Positions 1-8,914 of a stretch of DNA of 16,537 nt are shown here, piece after piece. A program made the position numbers and the translations under genes. The notes below the pieces were generated by a model. That model saw nothing but the letters and a program-made list of their open reading frames with translations. It ran no database searches and was not told the origin of the DNA. The first letter of the stretch is position 1; each line of letters opens with the position of its first letter. The stretch is from NCBI GenBank assembly GCA_025059415.1, contig JANXDQ010000022.1, forward strand, positions 1-16,537, in the 5' to 3' direction. This DNA is from Aigarchaeota archaeon (GTDB lineage: Archaea > Thermoproteota > Nitrososphaeria_A > Caldarchaeales > Wolframiiraptoraceae).

Positions 1-369
1 AGGCCATTTAGGGTGAACGCCGGCGCGATACACTCATACATCCTCATGCCTAACGGCTCCACGAAATACCTCTCCGAGGTCAGGTCAGGTGATAGGGTCC
101 TCGTGGCCTCGAGGGATGGGGCGAGGGCCACGGCGGTTGGCAGGGTGAAGATCGAGCGGAGGCCGCTTAAACTCATCAGGCTCAAGGCCGGCTCCATCGA
201 GGGGTCGATAACGCTCCAAGACGCGGAGACCATAGCGCTACTCCAGCCCGATGGATCCCCGATTCCGGTGACCTCGATCAAGCCCGGGGACAGGATCCTC
301 GCCCACATACCTGAACACAAGGCCAGACACTTCGGGAGATCCGTCGACGAGTTCATAATCGAGAAGTGA
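1..369 (+). CDS. aroB': 3-dehydroquinate synthase II, C-terminal part (partial at left edge)
   Basis: The frame is open from base 1 and ends at TGA 367-369, giving the last 122 residues of a protein whose start lies left of the window. The GTG at 13 is an internal valine (RPFRVNAGAIHSY), not a start. The segments RVNAGAIHSY, TKYLSEVRSGDRVLV, VGRVKIERRPL, LQDAETIALL and ARHFG are hallmarks of the archaeal class II dehydroquinate synthase family, whose members are usually over 320 residues, so roughly two thirds is missing. In this family the enzyme converts 2-amino-3,7-dideoxy-D-threo-hept-6-ulosonate to 3-dehydroquinate with NAD, replacing bacterial AroB. It lies 6 bp before aroD on the same strand, so it probably heads or is near the head of the shikimate operon. 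The family call is firm; the substrate is inferred from characterised archaeal members. Confidence 0.93.
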   Translation, partial: RPFRVNAGAIHSYILMPNGSTKYLSEVRSGDRVLVASRDGARATAVGRVKIERRPLKLIRLKAGSIEGSITLQDAETIALLQPDGSPIPVTSIKPGDRILAHIPEHKARHFGRSVDEFIIEK

Positions 370-375
370 AGGTGC

Positions 376-1053
376 ATGGATGCGAGGATCTGCGCGAGCA
401 TCGCCGCGTCAACGATGTCGGAGATGGAGAGAAAAGTAGAGCAGGCCTTAGGATTGGGCGCCGACCTCGTGGAACTCCGACTAGATTACCTCTCCGAGAT
501 AAATGTAAACGCCGTCTCGGCCACCATAAGGAGATTTGGGGGGAGAGTCATTGTGACGCTTAGGCCGAGTTGGGAGGGAGGGCGCTTCGATGGAGGTGAG
601 GGCGAGAGGGTGAGGGTGCTCTCGGAGATCGCCGAAGTCGGGCCCGCATACGTGGACATCGAGCTCGACGCCCCGGATCTCGGCGAGGTTGCGGAGAAGC
701 TTCGTGAAAAGACCTCGCTGATAATCTCGAAGCATGATCTCGATGGCTCGTTGAATATTGGGGAGCTTAGGGCAGCGGTTTCTAGAGCGCTTAAACTAGG
801 AAAGATCGCGAAAGTCGTCACCACCGCGAAAACCATTTCCCATAACCTGAAGATCCTGAGCCTGTACCGCGATTTCCCACCCGGTAGGCTGATCGCGTTC
901 GCTATGGGGGAACTAGGCACCATCTCCAGAATTCTATCACCGCTCATCGGCGCGCCCATAGCATACGCCTGCCTTCCGGGTGAGGCCGTCGCTCCGGGTC
1001 AACTGACGATCGGGGAGCTCAGGGAGTTCCTGGAGCTGGTGAGGGGTAGATGA
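376..1053 (+). CDS. aroD: 3-dehydroquinate dehydratase, type I
   Basis: A 225-residue type I (Schiff-base) dehydroquinase that dehydrates 3-dehydroquinate to 3-dehydroshikimate in the cytosol. Landmarks of the (beta/alpha)8 fold are visible: substrate-binding VELRLD with E33 and R35, TLRPSWEGG with R63, the catalytic histidine H120 in IISKHD, the Schiff-base lysine K146 in AKVVTTAK, R185 in GTISRILSPL, and Q209 near the C-terminus. Its length matches compact archaeal forms and is shorter than the roughly 250 residues of enterobacterial AroD. ATG 376 is chosen because the protein then opens with the usual short beta strand (ARICASIA); a GAGAAG at 361-366 is a possible ribosome-binding site. 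It starts 6 bp after the previous stop, and its TGA overlaps the aroE ATG (ATGA at 1050-1053), so translational coupling is likely. Confidence 0.96.
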   Translation: MDARICASIAASTMSEMERKVEQALGLGADLVELRLDYLSEINVNAVSATIRRFGGRVIVTLRPSWEGGRFDGGEGERVRVLSEIAEVGPAYVDIELDAPDLGEVAEKLREKTSLIISKHDLDGSLNIGELRAAVSRALKLGKIAKVVTTAKTISHNLKILSLYRDFPPGRLIAFAMGELGTISRILSPLIGAPIAYACLPGEAVAPGQLTIGELREFLELVRGR

Positions 1054-1904
1054 TCGATGCATCGACCAAGCTCTGCTGCTTGATAGGCCACCCCATAGCG
1101 CACTCGGTCTCGCCCCAAATGCATAATGCCGCCTTCAAGGCCCTAAAACTCAACTACGTCTATCTCGCATTCGACGTCGAGGAGGATGATCTCGGGAGAG
1201 CCGTCGAGGGGCTTAAAGCCATCGGAGCTGCCGGATTCAACGTCACGATACCGCACAAAGTCAGCGTCATCAAATTCCTCGACGATTTAGATGAGTCCGC
1301 GGAAGTGGTCGGCGCCGTGAACACGGTTGTCATAAGGGATGAGCTGGCTCGAGGATACAACACGGATGTCCATGGCGTGGAAGAGGCATTGAGGGGGCGT
1401 ACACGGGCCGCGAAGCCGGCTCTGGTTATAGGCGCTGGAGGGGCGGCGAGGGCGGCGGTGGCCGCGGTCCTAAAACTCGGACATGGGAAAATAATAATTG
1501 CAAACAGGACCGTCGAGAAGGCGAGGGAGCTGGCGGGGTGGGTTAATTCGATGGGGGGCGAGGCTGAATTCTGCGGCCTAGACGAGGTGGGCAGGGCGGC
1601 GGCGGAATGCGGCCTCATCGTGAACGCGACCTCCATGGGGATGCATCCGAGGATCGATGAGGCGCCGCTCAGGAGATGGGAGATACCCGGGGATTCGATC
1701 GTCTTGGACTTGGTGTATAACCCGCTCAGGACCCGGCTCCTACGTGAGGCCGAGGCGGCGGGTGCGGAGGCGGTCTCGGGGCTGGAGGTCCTAGTCTATC
1801 AGGGCGCGAGGGCATTCGAGCTCTGGACAGGCCGTGAGGCGCCGACCGAGGTTATGAGGGAAGCAGCCTTGAGATGCCTTGAGGTGACGAGGTGTGAGGG
1901 TTAA
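1050..1904 (+). CDS. aroE: Shikimate dehydrogenase (NADP-type)
   Basis: A 284-residue protein of normal AroE length that reduces 3-dehydroshikimate to shikimate. The N-terminal substrate domain carries S19 and S21 in HSVSPQMHN, the catalytic lysine K70 in FNVTIPHK, N91 in GAVNT and D106 in YNTDVHG. The Rossmann domain carries the glycine loop GAGGAARA at 128-135, then NRT at 152-154, the usual phosphate-recognising motif of NADP-dependent AroE, then NATSMGM at 192-198. The closing substrate motif VYNPLRT and SGLEVLVYQG (Q251) are present, so all catalytic positions appear intact. The ATG lies within the aroD stop (ATGA) and is preceded by GGTGAGGGG at 1039-1047. The 3' end overlaps the start of the shikimate kinase gene by 11 bp, consistent with one coupled operon. 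Confidence 0.97.
   Translation: MIDASTKLCCLIGHPIAHSVSPQMHNAAFKALKLNYVYLAFDVEEDDLGRAVEGLKAIGAAGFNVTIPHKVSVIKFLDDLDESAEVVGAVNTVVIRDELARGYNTDVHGVEEALRGRTRAAKPALVIGAGGAARAAVAAVLKLGHGKIIIANRTVEKARELAGWVNSMGGEAEFCGLDEVGRAAAECGLIVNATSMGMHPRIDEAPLRRWEIPGDSIVLDLVYNPLRTRLLREAEAAGAEAVSGLEVLVYQGARAFELWTGREAPTEVMREAALRCLEVTRCEG
1881..1887 (+). promoter_or_regulatory. Ribosome-binding site for aroK (GAGGTGA)
   Basis: GAGGTGA lies inside the end of aroE, 6 bases before GTG 1894. It closely matches the archaeal 16S anti-Shine-Dalgarno complement and decides in favour of the GTG start for shikimate kinase over any downstream codon. Confidence 0.7.
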
Positions 1905-2763
1905 GTCCAGGGTCCACGGCGCGGTGAGCATCATAAACGCGATCCCAACCGGGATAGGTGGGGCGCTCGGAGTCGACCTCTGGACCGAGGCGGAAGTGGA
2001 GGTGCGGCCTGGATCCGGTGGAATAGAGGCGGAGATCCCCGGCGGAGAGGACCCGAGCCTCGTCAAGGAGACGATCCAGCTGATCCTAGAGTATTCGGGG
2101 AGGAGGGACGTGGACGTGTGGGTTAAGACTAGGTCCACGATACCGATTGGGAGGGGGTTAAAGAGCTCGAGCTCCGCGGCCAACGCGGTCTCCCTCGCGG
2201 CATGCAAGGCCCTCGGATTAAATCTCTCGCCGGAAGACGTCGTGAACCTCGGAGTCGACGCCGCCATCAGGGCCGGGGTAACCATAACCGGGGCGTTCGA
2301 CGACGCATACACCAGCTTCTTCGGCGGCATCAACATCACTGACAACTACCGGAGATGCGTCCTCTCTAGGGCTAGGGCCCCAGAAGGCCTCCTGGTACTC
2401 ATCTTGGTCCCCGAGGAGAAGCGTTATACGAGGTCGGTGGACGTCGAATCCCTGAGGAGCGTGAGGAGGATGTGCGAGAAGGCCGTTGACCTGGCGCTGG
2501 CAGGAAAATACTGGGAGGCAATGACGATAAATGGGCTCGCGATAGCCGCCGCGTTAGAGATGGATCCAACACCGGCCTTGGATGCGCTCCGGGAGGGCGC
2601 GGTTGCGGCCGGGGTCTCGGGAACCGGGCCCGCGGTGGCCGCGGTGGCCACATCAAAGCGGGCTGGGGACGTCGTGCGGAGCCTCAGAGAGTATGGGCCC
2701 GTGATCGAGTGCCGTCCCAGTAACCTTGTGGCCGAGTGGGAGCCCTTGGAGGCGGATGTTTGA
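1894..2763 (+). CDS. aroK: Shikimate kinase, archaeal GHMP-superfamily type
   Basis: A 289-residue kinase that phosphorylates shikimate at O3. It belongs to the GHMP superfamily (galactokinase, homoserine, mevalonate kinases), not to the P-loop AroK of bacteria. Visible features: the N-terminal strand VKSRVHGAVSIINAI, the ATP-binding loop PIGRGLKSSSSAANAV at residues 84-99, a TGAFDDAYTSFFGG segment at 132-145 where related kinases place a catalytic or magnesium-binding acid, and the C-terminal glycine motif GVSGTGPAV at 240-248. The position between aroE and aroA rules out mevalonate or homoserine kinase as the better call. Start is GTG 1894, overlapping the end of aroE; GAGGTGA at 1881-1887 sits 6 bases upstream and supports it. 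The stop TGA shares one base with the aroA ATG. Confidence 0.94.
   Translation: MRVKSRVHGAVSIINAIPTGIGGALGVDLWTEAEVEVRPGSGGIEAEIPGGEDPSLVKETIQLILEYSGRRDVDVWVKTRSTIPIGRGLKSSSSAANAVSLAACKALGLNLSPEDVVNLGVDAAIRAGVTITGAFDDAYTSFFGGINITDNYRRCVLSRARAPEGLLVLILVPEEKRYTRSVDVESLRSVRRMCEKAVDLALAGKYWEAMTINGLAIAAALEMDPTPALDALREGAVAAGVSGTGPAVAAVATSKRAGDVVRSLREYGPVIECRPSNLVAEWEPLEADV
2748..2752 (+). promoter_or_regulatory. Ribosome-binding site for aroA (GGAGG)
   Basis: GGAGG lies 10 bases before ATG 2763, inside the last codons of the shikimate kinase gene. It supports that ATG over the in-frame GTG at 2736, which would put this site inside the coding region. Confidence 0.6.
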
Positions 2764-4046
2764 TGAAGATAGTTGTGAGGCCGTCGGTTGTCGATGGCAG
2801 GATCGCGGCGTCTCCAAGCAAGTCCTACACGCATAGGGCGTTCGCCGCGGCCCTGCTCTCCGAGGGGGCGAGCAAGATAATTAACCCGCTGAGGGCCCAG
2901 GACACCGAGGCCACTAGGAGGGCCTGCCTGCTCTTAGGCGCCGATGTAAGGGACTTCGGCGAATTTGTCGAGGTGGTGGGCGGATGTTTGAAGACCCCAG
3001 AAGACGTCATCGACGTCGGAAACTCCGGGACAACGCTCAGGCTCTTCACGGCGATCTCCGCCCTCGCGCCCCGGGGATACGCGATCCTCACCGGCGACGA
3101 GAGCATTAGGAGGAGGCCGATGAAGCCCCTTCTGGAGGCGCTTAGGGGGCTAGGCGTAGAGTGCTGGTCGGGTAGGCTCAATGACACGGCGCCGATAATC
3201 GTGAAGTGCGGTGGGGTGAGGGGGGGCGAAGCCGAAATCCAGGGAAACATATCATCGCAATTCATCTCGGCGATACTCTACGCCTCGGTGAAGTCCGAGA
3301 GGGGCGTCAAGCTGCGCGTGATGGGCGAGCCGGTGTCAGGCCCCTACATAGACGCGACCATAGCCGTCCTGAGCAGCTTCGGGTACGTCGTCAAAAGCGC
3401 GTCCCACAAGTTCTTCGAGGTCGAGGGAGGCCAGGAGGGCAGATCCTGCTCCTTCAAGATCCCCGGCGACTTCGGCTCCGCGGCGTTCCTCATGGCCGGA
3501 GCGCATTTAACAGGCGGAGAACTCGAGGTGCGGGGGTTGAGCATGGAGCTGCCGCAAGCCGATGCGAAGATAATCGACGTTTTGAGGAGCTTTGGGAGCC
3601 GCGTCGAGCTGGGAGCCGACGCTGTCACGGTTCGCGGAGCCGGTGGCGGCGGAGGAGGTGAATACGATCTCAGGGAGTCTCCAGACCTCCTACCGGTCAT
3701 CGCGGTCATGGCCGCAAAGTCGGGCGAGGAGACGGTGATCAGGGGAGTTGGGCACGCGAGATACAAGGAGAGCGATAGGATAAGGTCGATGGCCTTGGAG
3801 TTGAGCAAGCTCGGAGTTGAGGTGGAGGAATTGCCCGATGGTTTGAGGGTCAGGGGCCGGGAGAAGCTGAGGGGTGGATGCGTGTTTGATTCGCATGGAG
3901 ATCACAGGGTCTTCATGGCCTTCACCGTGCTCGCGGCGGCGACGGAGCTAGGATGCACCGTCATGGGAGCGGAGTGGGCCGAGATATCTTACCCAGGCTT
4001 CCTCCAGGATGCTAGAAGCGTTGGATTGGGGTTAGAGGAGTCATGA
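2763..4046 (+). CDS. aroA: 3-phosphoshikimate 1-carboxyvinyltransferase (EPSP synthase)
   Basis: A 427-residue EPSP synthase that transfers the enolpyruvyl group of PEP to shikimate 3-phosphate. Signature positions: SPSKSYTHRA with K20, S21 and R25; DVGNSGTTLRLF (NSGT at 87-90) for PEP binding; R118 in IRRRPM; GNISSQFISA at 161-170 contacting the shikimate ring; D308 in SPDLLP, the expected catalytic acid; KESDR at 335-339 with E336; and HGDHRVFMAF at 378-387. Length is normal. ATG 2763 is preferred to the in-frame GTG 2736 because the family starts a few residues before the first beta strand, GGAGG at 2748-2752 is 10 bases upstream, and the junction with aroK is a one-base TGATG overlap. A glycine-rich loop (residues 292-299) precedes the last subdomain. 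The gene ends in an ATGA overlap with aroC. Confidence 0.97.
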   Translation: MKIVVRPSVVDGRIAASPSKSYTHRAFAAALLSEGASKIINPLRAQDTEATRRACLLLGADVRDFGEFVEVVGGCLKTPEDVIDVGNSGTTLRLFTAISALAPRGYAILTGDESIRRRPMKPLLEALRGLGVECWSGRLNDTAPIIVKCGGVRGGEAEIQGNISSQFISAILYASVKSERGVKLRVMGEPVSGPYIDATIAVLSSFGYVVKSASHKFFEVEGGQEGRSCSFKIPGDFGSAAFLMAGAHLTGGELEVRGLSMELPQADAKIIDVLRSFGSRVELGADAVTVRGAGGGGGGEYDLRESPDLLPVIAVMAAKSGEETVIRGVGHARYKESDRIRSMALELSKLGVEVEELPDGLRVRGREKLRGGCVFDSHGDHRVFMAFTVLAAATELGCTVMGAEWAEISYPGFLQDARSVGLGLEES

Positions 4047-5179
4047 GGGGCAACATATTCGGCGAGAGGTTCGTGGTCGTCAGCTTCGGCGAAAGCCATG
4101 GGAGATGCGTCGGCGTCGTGGTAGATGGCTGCCCAGCGGGCCTAAGACTCGAAAAAGAGGACATCCAGAGGGACCTCGACTTGAGAAGGCCCTCAAACAC
4201 AACGATCTCGACATCGAGGAAGGAGGAGGACGAAGTGGAGATCTTGTCCGGAGTCTTTAAGGGGCATACGACCGGCGCGCCGATCTGCGCCCTGGTCTGG
4301 AATAGGGATGTGAGGAGCGAGGACTATGAGGAGGTCGCGTATAGGCCCAGGCCGAGCCACGCCGACTACTACGCCCACATCAAATACGGTGGATTCAACG
4401 ATTACCGTGGAGGCGGGAGGTTTTCTGGGAGGATCACGGCCGGATTCGTGATCGCGGGAGCCATCGCGAAGAAGCTCCTCCTGGAGACATTGGGAATAGA
4501 GGTCGTGGCCTATGTCCTTGAAATAGGCGGGGTTAGGGCTGAGGAATTCACGCTCGAGGACGCGAGGAAATTCAGATACCTCAACGAGGTGAGGGCTCCG
4601 ACCACGAGGGCCGCTGAGAAGATGAGGGATAGGATAATCGAGGCGAGGGGTCGCGGCGACAGCGTCGGCGGAGTAATCGAGTGCGTCGCGGTGAATCTCC
4701 CGATAGGGCTGGGCGAACCCGTCTTCGACACGCTTGATGGAGACTTGGCAAAGGCCTTGATGGCGATTCCCGGAGCTCGCGGAGTCGAGTTTGGCGCGGG
4801 ATTCAGGGCCGCGGCGATGACCGGTTCACAGCACAATGATCCGCTTGCCATAAGGGATGGCATCGTCGTCTCCGAGAAGAACGACGCCGGCGGCGTGGTG
4901 GGCGGGCTATCGACGGGCATGCCGCTCGTTATGCGCGTCGCCTTCAAGCCGCCGAGCTCCATAGCCCTGAAGCAGAAAACCGTAGACCTTAGGGAGATGA
5001 GGGAAGTCGAGTTCTCGGTTCCCGGGAGGCATGACGCCTGCATAGTTCCGAGGGCCGTCCCGGTCGTCGAGGCCATGGTGGCGATAACGCTCGCAGACCA
5101 CGCCATTAGGGCTGGACTTATACCGCCGGTCCTCAAGCCGAGAGGGGGCGACTTAGAGGATCCGCGGCAACTCCTCTAA
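4043..5179 (+). CDS. aroC: Chorismate synthase
   Basis: A 378-residue chorismate synthase that eliminates phosphate from EPSP to form chorismate, using reduced FMN as a non-consumed cofactor. Visible landmarks: FGESHG at 15-20 with H19; RPSHADYY at 104-111 with H106; GGGRFSGR at 123-130; TGSQHND at 260-266; the flavin-site segment NDAGGVVGGLSTGMP at 280-294; and GRHDACIVPRAVPVVEAM at 328-345 with the R329/H330/D331 triad. All catalytic positions look intact and the length is usual. ATG 4043 overlaps the aroA TGA by ATGA, with GAGGAG at 4035-4040 just upstream. The gene ends at TAA 5177-5179, inside the 3' end of the opposite-strand tyrA gene. No flavin reductase gene is visible here, so reduced FMN must come from elsewhere. 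Confidence 0.97.
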   Translation: MRGNIFGERFVVVSFGESHGRCVGVVVDGCPAGLRLEKEDIQRDLDLRRPSNTTISTSRKEEDEVEILSGVFKGHTTGAPICALVWNRDVRSEDYEEVAYRPRPSHADYYAHIKYGGFNDYRGGGRFSGRITAGFVIAGAIAKKLLLETLGIEVVAYVLEIGGVRAEEFTLEDARKFRYLNEVRAPTTRAAEKMRDRIIEARGRGDSVGGVIECVAVNLPIGLGEPVFDTLDGDLAKALMAIPGARGVEFGAGFRAAAMTGSQHNDPLAIRDGIVVSEKNDAGGVVGGLSTGMPLVMRVAFKPPSSIALKQKTVDLREMREVEFSVPGRHDACIVPRAVPVVEAMVAITLADHAIRAGLIPPVLKPRGGDLEDPRQLL

Positions 5180-5956
5180 TGCCTTCTCCACATCCGCCCA
5201 CGACCTAGGATCTCTGGCCCCCAGCCTCCCGATACATTCGATCAATTTATTTCTCGCTCGATCGCCGTAGACATTCAGCTCCTGGATCTCCTTGATTACC
5301 CTCAGGTTTCCCCGGAGCATTTTGAAGATCGAAGACGTGCGCCTGAGAGAACGCGTACTATATTTCGCGATAATTTCGGGGCTAAGCGACTCCCACAACG
5401 TCAACGCCATTGAGAGGTATGCCATGTGATGCGCGACCTGTATCACCGACATTATCTCGTCGTGTTCACGTGGAGACGTGACCACCACATTCAAGCCCAC
5501 CGATTTGAATAATTCCACGACAGAGTTAAGGAAAATCTCACCGCGGACCGGGATCACGGCGATGGAGTATCCGTCGATCTTCCTCGCCGTTGGGCCGAAG
5601 AGCGGGTGGAGGCTTATGTACTCGATCTCCCTCGGGATCTTCTCCTCAATTCTCTCGACGACGCCCACCTTGACCGATGAGATGTCCATGAGAAGCGATC
5701 TAGGCCTCATCTTCTCTGAGATGGCAGCAACGGCTTCCGGTAGGTTTTGCGGCGGAGCTGTGAGGAGCACGGAGTCGTATTCAGCGGCCTCTTCCGCCGA
5801 GGCCCATCTAACCCCAAGCCTCGCCGAAAGCCTCTCCGCCTTCTCCGGGATACGCGATGAGATCGCGATTTTTGGGATTTTTTCCCTCAAAGTCCTCGCG
5901 AGAAGCCTCGCCATCCCGCCCGTCCCCACGATCATGAGGCTCTCTATCCGGGACAT
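5153..5956 (-). CDS. tyrA: Prephenate (or arogenate) dehydrogenase
   Basis: A 267-residue monofunctional TyrA that oxidatively decarboxylates prephenate to 4-hydroxyphenylpyruvate (or arogenate to tyrosine). The N-terminal nucleotide fold has VGTGGMA at 10-16, and the second strand ends in SSR (33-35), with no acidic residue where NAD-preferring enzymes usually have one. The catalytic region shows DISSVK at 91-96 and SLHPLFGP with H117; the all-alpha dimerisation region includes VIQVAHHMAY at 171-180. There is neither a chorismate mutase domain nor an ACT domain, so the protein depends on another mutase and shows no obvious feedback domain. ATG 5956 is supported by AGGTGA 7 bases upstream, overlapping the pheA stop codon, although Met8 is possible. 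It lies 11 bp after pheA. Cofactor preference and prephenate versus arogenate use are inferences. Confidence 0.92.
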   Translation of the reverse strand: MSRIESLMIVGTGGMARLLARTLREKIPKIAISSRIPEKAERLSARLGVRWASAEEAAEYDSVLLTAPPQNLPEAVAAISEKMRPRSLLMDISSVKVGVVERIEEKIPREIEYISLHPLFGPTARKIDGYSIAVIPVRGEIFLNSVVELFKSVGLNVVVTSPREHDEIMSVIQVAHHMAYLSMALTLWESLSPEIIAKYSTRSLRRTSSIFKMLRGNLRVIKEIQELNVYGDRARNKLIECIGRLGARDPRSWADVEKALEELPRIL

Positions 5957-5963
5957 TCCTAGG

Positions 5964-5967
5964 TCAC

Positions 5968-5969
<2 letters not shown>
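5964..5969 (-). promoter_or_regulatory. Ribosome-binding site for tyrA (AGGTGA)
   Basis: Read on the minus strand, AGGTGA ends 7 bases before ATG 5956 and overlaps the pheA stop TAG (5970-5968). It supports the upstream ATG over the internal Met8 codon and suggests that pheA and tyrA are translated from one message. Confidence 0.65.
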
Positions 5970-7080
<1,111 letters not shown>

Positions 7081-7104
7081 TTATATCATGGAGGATCTCG
7101 ATGA

Positions 7105-7117
7105 GATTTATTGATTT
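7105..7117 (-). promoter_or_regulatory. Possible TATA box for pheA-tyrA
   Basis: On the minus strand this AT-rich patch reads AAATCAATAAATC in otherwise GC-rich DNA, centred about 30 bases before the pheA ATG at 7080. This spacing fits a leaderless or very short-leader archaeal transcript. No clear Shine-Dalgarno site precedes pheA, which agrees with that reading. The match is weak. Confidence 0.35.
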
Positions 7118-7146
7118 CCAGAGCCCGTCCACCACGTCGAATGGGG

Positions 7147-8847
7147 TTAGGTGAGGGCGAGCTCCGAGATCTTGGATGATATGTGCTTTTCCAGTTCGAG
7201 GTATAGCGGCCTGTATTCCCCTATTGCCTTCTCCAAGGCCTCCTCGTAGGTGAGCTCGCCGACCTCTATCTTTTCCATCAGCTCCTCCACCCTCCTCCTC
7301 GTCTCAGGGGTCATTAGCCTCGGGTCAACCGACTCCAGCAACTCTATGAGCTTCATCCCGAGGGGTGTTGGCTTGAAGACCCTCTTCTCCTTGACCACGT
7401 ATCCCCTACTGGTGATCAGCTTTGGGAACGACGCCCTCGTCGCATCCGTCCCTATCCCATTCTCTTCCATCAACTTGAGAAGATCCGATTCGGTCAGCCT
7501 GTTCGGCGGCTTGGTCTCGCCCTCATGGAGCTTGACCGCGGAGACCGTCAACGACTCGCCCTCGACGAGCTCTGGGATCGGATCATCTTTGGGCTTAAAG
7601 TAGCCGTAAATCTCGTAAAATCCGCTGACGACGGTCTCCGCCCCGGAGCTCTTCAACATTACTCCGGCGAGGTCTACCTCGGCGAACCTCTCCCTCCTAA
7701 CGGCATCCGGGTAGAATGCATTCGCGAGAAACCTCCTTGCCACGTATTCCCATACCTTCGCGGCCGGCCCCGTTCCGCTATACGGCATTACGGGGTAAAT
7801 GGGCGTGTGTGCTCCATCATCTAGCCTGCCTTGGAGCGGAGAAGGCGTGGCATCCGGCGGCCTTACCCCGAGGCCCCTGCATGCGGCCCTCAATGGGCTC
7901 TCGAAGTCGAAGTCCGGCCTATACCTGTTAGTATCCGTCCTCGGATAGGATATGTGGCCATTCGCGTAGAGGTCTTCGGCGATCTCGAGGATCTTCGCGG
8001 CCGAGAGCCCGGTCAACTTCACCAAGTCCCTTAGCAGGTCATCAGTCCTTATCGGCGTTGGCCTCGAAACGTCAATGAGCCTCTCATCGAACCTTAAAAC
8101 GGTGCCGCGGCCCGTTGAGGAGGCTTTCTCAAAGGCTTCCCGAGCCTCCGACTCATCCCAGAAGCGGTCGCTCTCCGCCTCGAACTCCTCTCCGCTAGAC
8201 GTCTTAAATAGCGCCCTTATCGTCCAGAAAGGCCTCGACTTGAAGTTGAGCCTCTCCCTCTCCCTTTGAACCACAAACCAGAGCGTGGGGGCTTGGCAAG
8301 TCCCCCAGCTGATCAACTTTATTCCCCGGTTCACCTTCCTCGCCGAGAGCGTTAGGAGCCTCGTGAAGGCGGCCCCGGTGATCAGGTCGAACCTCTGCCT
8401 GAAGAGCGCCTTCATCACCCAGTTCCACTTCAGATCGTCCTCGAGCGAGCGCCACGCCCCCCTGAGCTCCCTGAGATCGGTGCTGTTGAACCGCATCCTC
8501 TTATATGGCGAGTCCCCCCTAACCTGCCTCCAGACCTTCAGTATCTCCGCTCCGATCAATTCGCCCTCGGAGTCGTTGTCCGTGGCTATGACCAGGACAT
8601 CGCCCTCCCTAAAGATCTTCTTTAACTCCCGGATCGCGTTGGAGTCCCTAACCTCGTCCCTGAATCCCCTCACGTCGAAGAGCTTTGATGGCGGGCACTC
8701 CCTCCACCCATGCCCCCTCGGGAACTCGGAGTCCAATATATGCCCCCTCACGGAGGCCACCAAGACGCCCTCATCCTTTAACGCTGCCCGTATCCTCCTC
8801 GCGACGCTCGGCTTCTCCGCGACCACAACAAACCTCATAGCGGCCAT
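7147..8847 (-). CDS. topA: Type IA DNA topoisomerase
   Basis: A 566-residue type IA topoisomerase, which cuts one DNA strand through a 5'-phosphotyrosine and relaxes or decatenates DNA. The TOPRIM domain opens with VVVAEKPSVARRI (E11) and contains ATDNDSEGELIG with D90, D92 and E94 for magnesium. The catalytic tyrosine is Y301 in ISYPRTDTNRY, with R303 beside it. SWGTCQAPTL (180-189) and the late NGIGTDATRAS motif are also typical. It ends soon after the core domains: no cysteine pairs of C-terminal zinc ribbons and no helicase domain, so it is not reverse gyrase. The core resembles topoisomerase III-like enzymes. Start is ATG 8847; the in-frame ATG 8838 (MRFVVVAEK) is an equal candidate. It follows the MFS gene by 67 bp on the same strand, with no functional link visible. 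Confidence 0.93.
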   Translation of the reverse strand: MAAMRFVVVAEKPSVARRIRAALKDEGVLVASVRGHILDSEFPRGHGWRECPPSKLFDVRGFRDEVRDSNAIRELKKIFREGDVLVIATDNDSEGELIGAEILKVWRQVRGDSPYKRMRFNSTDLRELRGAWRSLEDDLKWNWVMKALFRQRFDLITGAAFTRLLTLSARKVNRGIKLISWGTCQAPTLWFVVQRERERLNFKSRPFWTIRALFKTSSGEEFEAESDRFWDESEAREAFEKASSTGRGTVLRFDERLIDVSRPTPIRTDDLLRDLVKLTGLSAAKILEIAEDLYANGHISYPRTDTNRYRPDFDFESPLRAACRGLGVRPPDATPSPLQGRLDDGAHTPIYPVMPYSGTGPAAKVWEYVARRFLANAFYPDAVRRERFAEVDLAGVMLKSSGAETVVSGFYEIYGYFKPKDDPIPELVEGESLTVSAVKLHEGETKPPNRLTESDLLKLMEENGIGTDATRASFPKLITSRGYVVKEKRVFKPTPLGMKLIELLESVDPRLMTPETRRRVEELMEKIEVGELTYEEALEKAIGEYRPLYLELEKHISSKISELALT

Positions 8848-8914
8848 GATCCCACGCCCTTCCCATCAAATGAGTTTAGATCCCTTTCTCCAAGGATGGG
8901 GAGTGAGGGCTCAT

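Noticed and set aside
2736..2762. GTG start at 2736 for aroA
   Set aside because: It would add nine residues rich in glycine not expected in the family, and GGAGG at 2748-2752 plus the TGATG junction point to ATG 2763.
3630..3662. Glycine-rich run in aroA as a repeat or frameshift site
   Set aside because: The GGAGGA-like codons encode a surface loop between conserved blocks, and the frame is intact on both sides with all catalytic motifs present.
7147..8847. Reverse gyrase
   Set aside because: Only the type IA topoisomerase part is present; there is no N-terminal helicase domain, and the protein begins directly with the TOPRIM domain.
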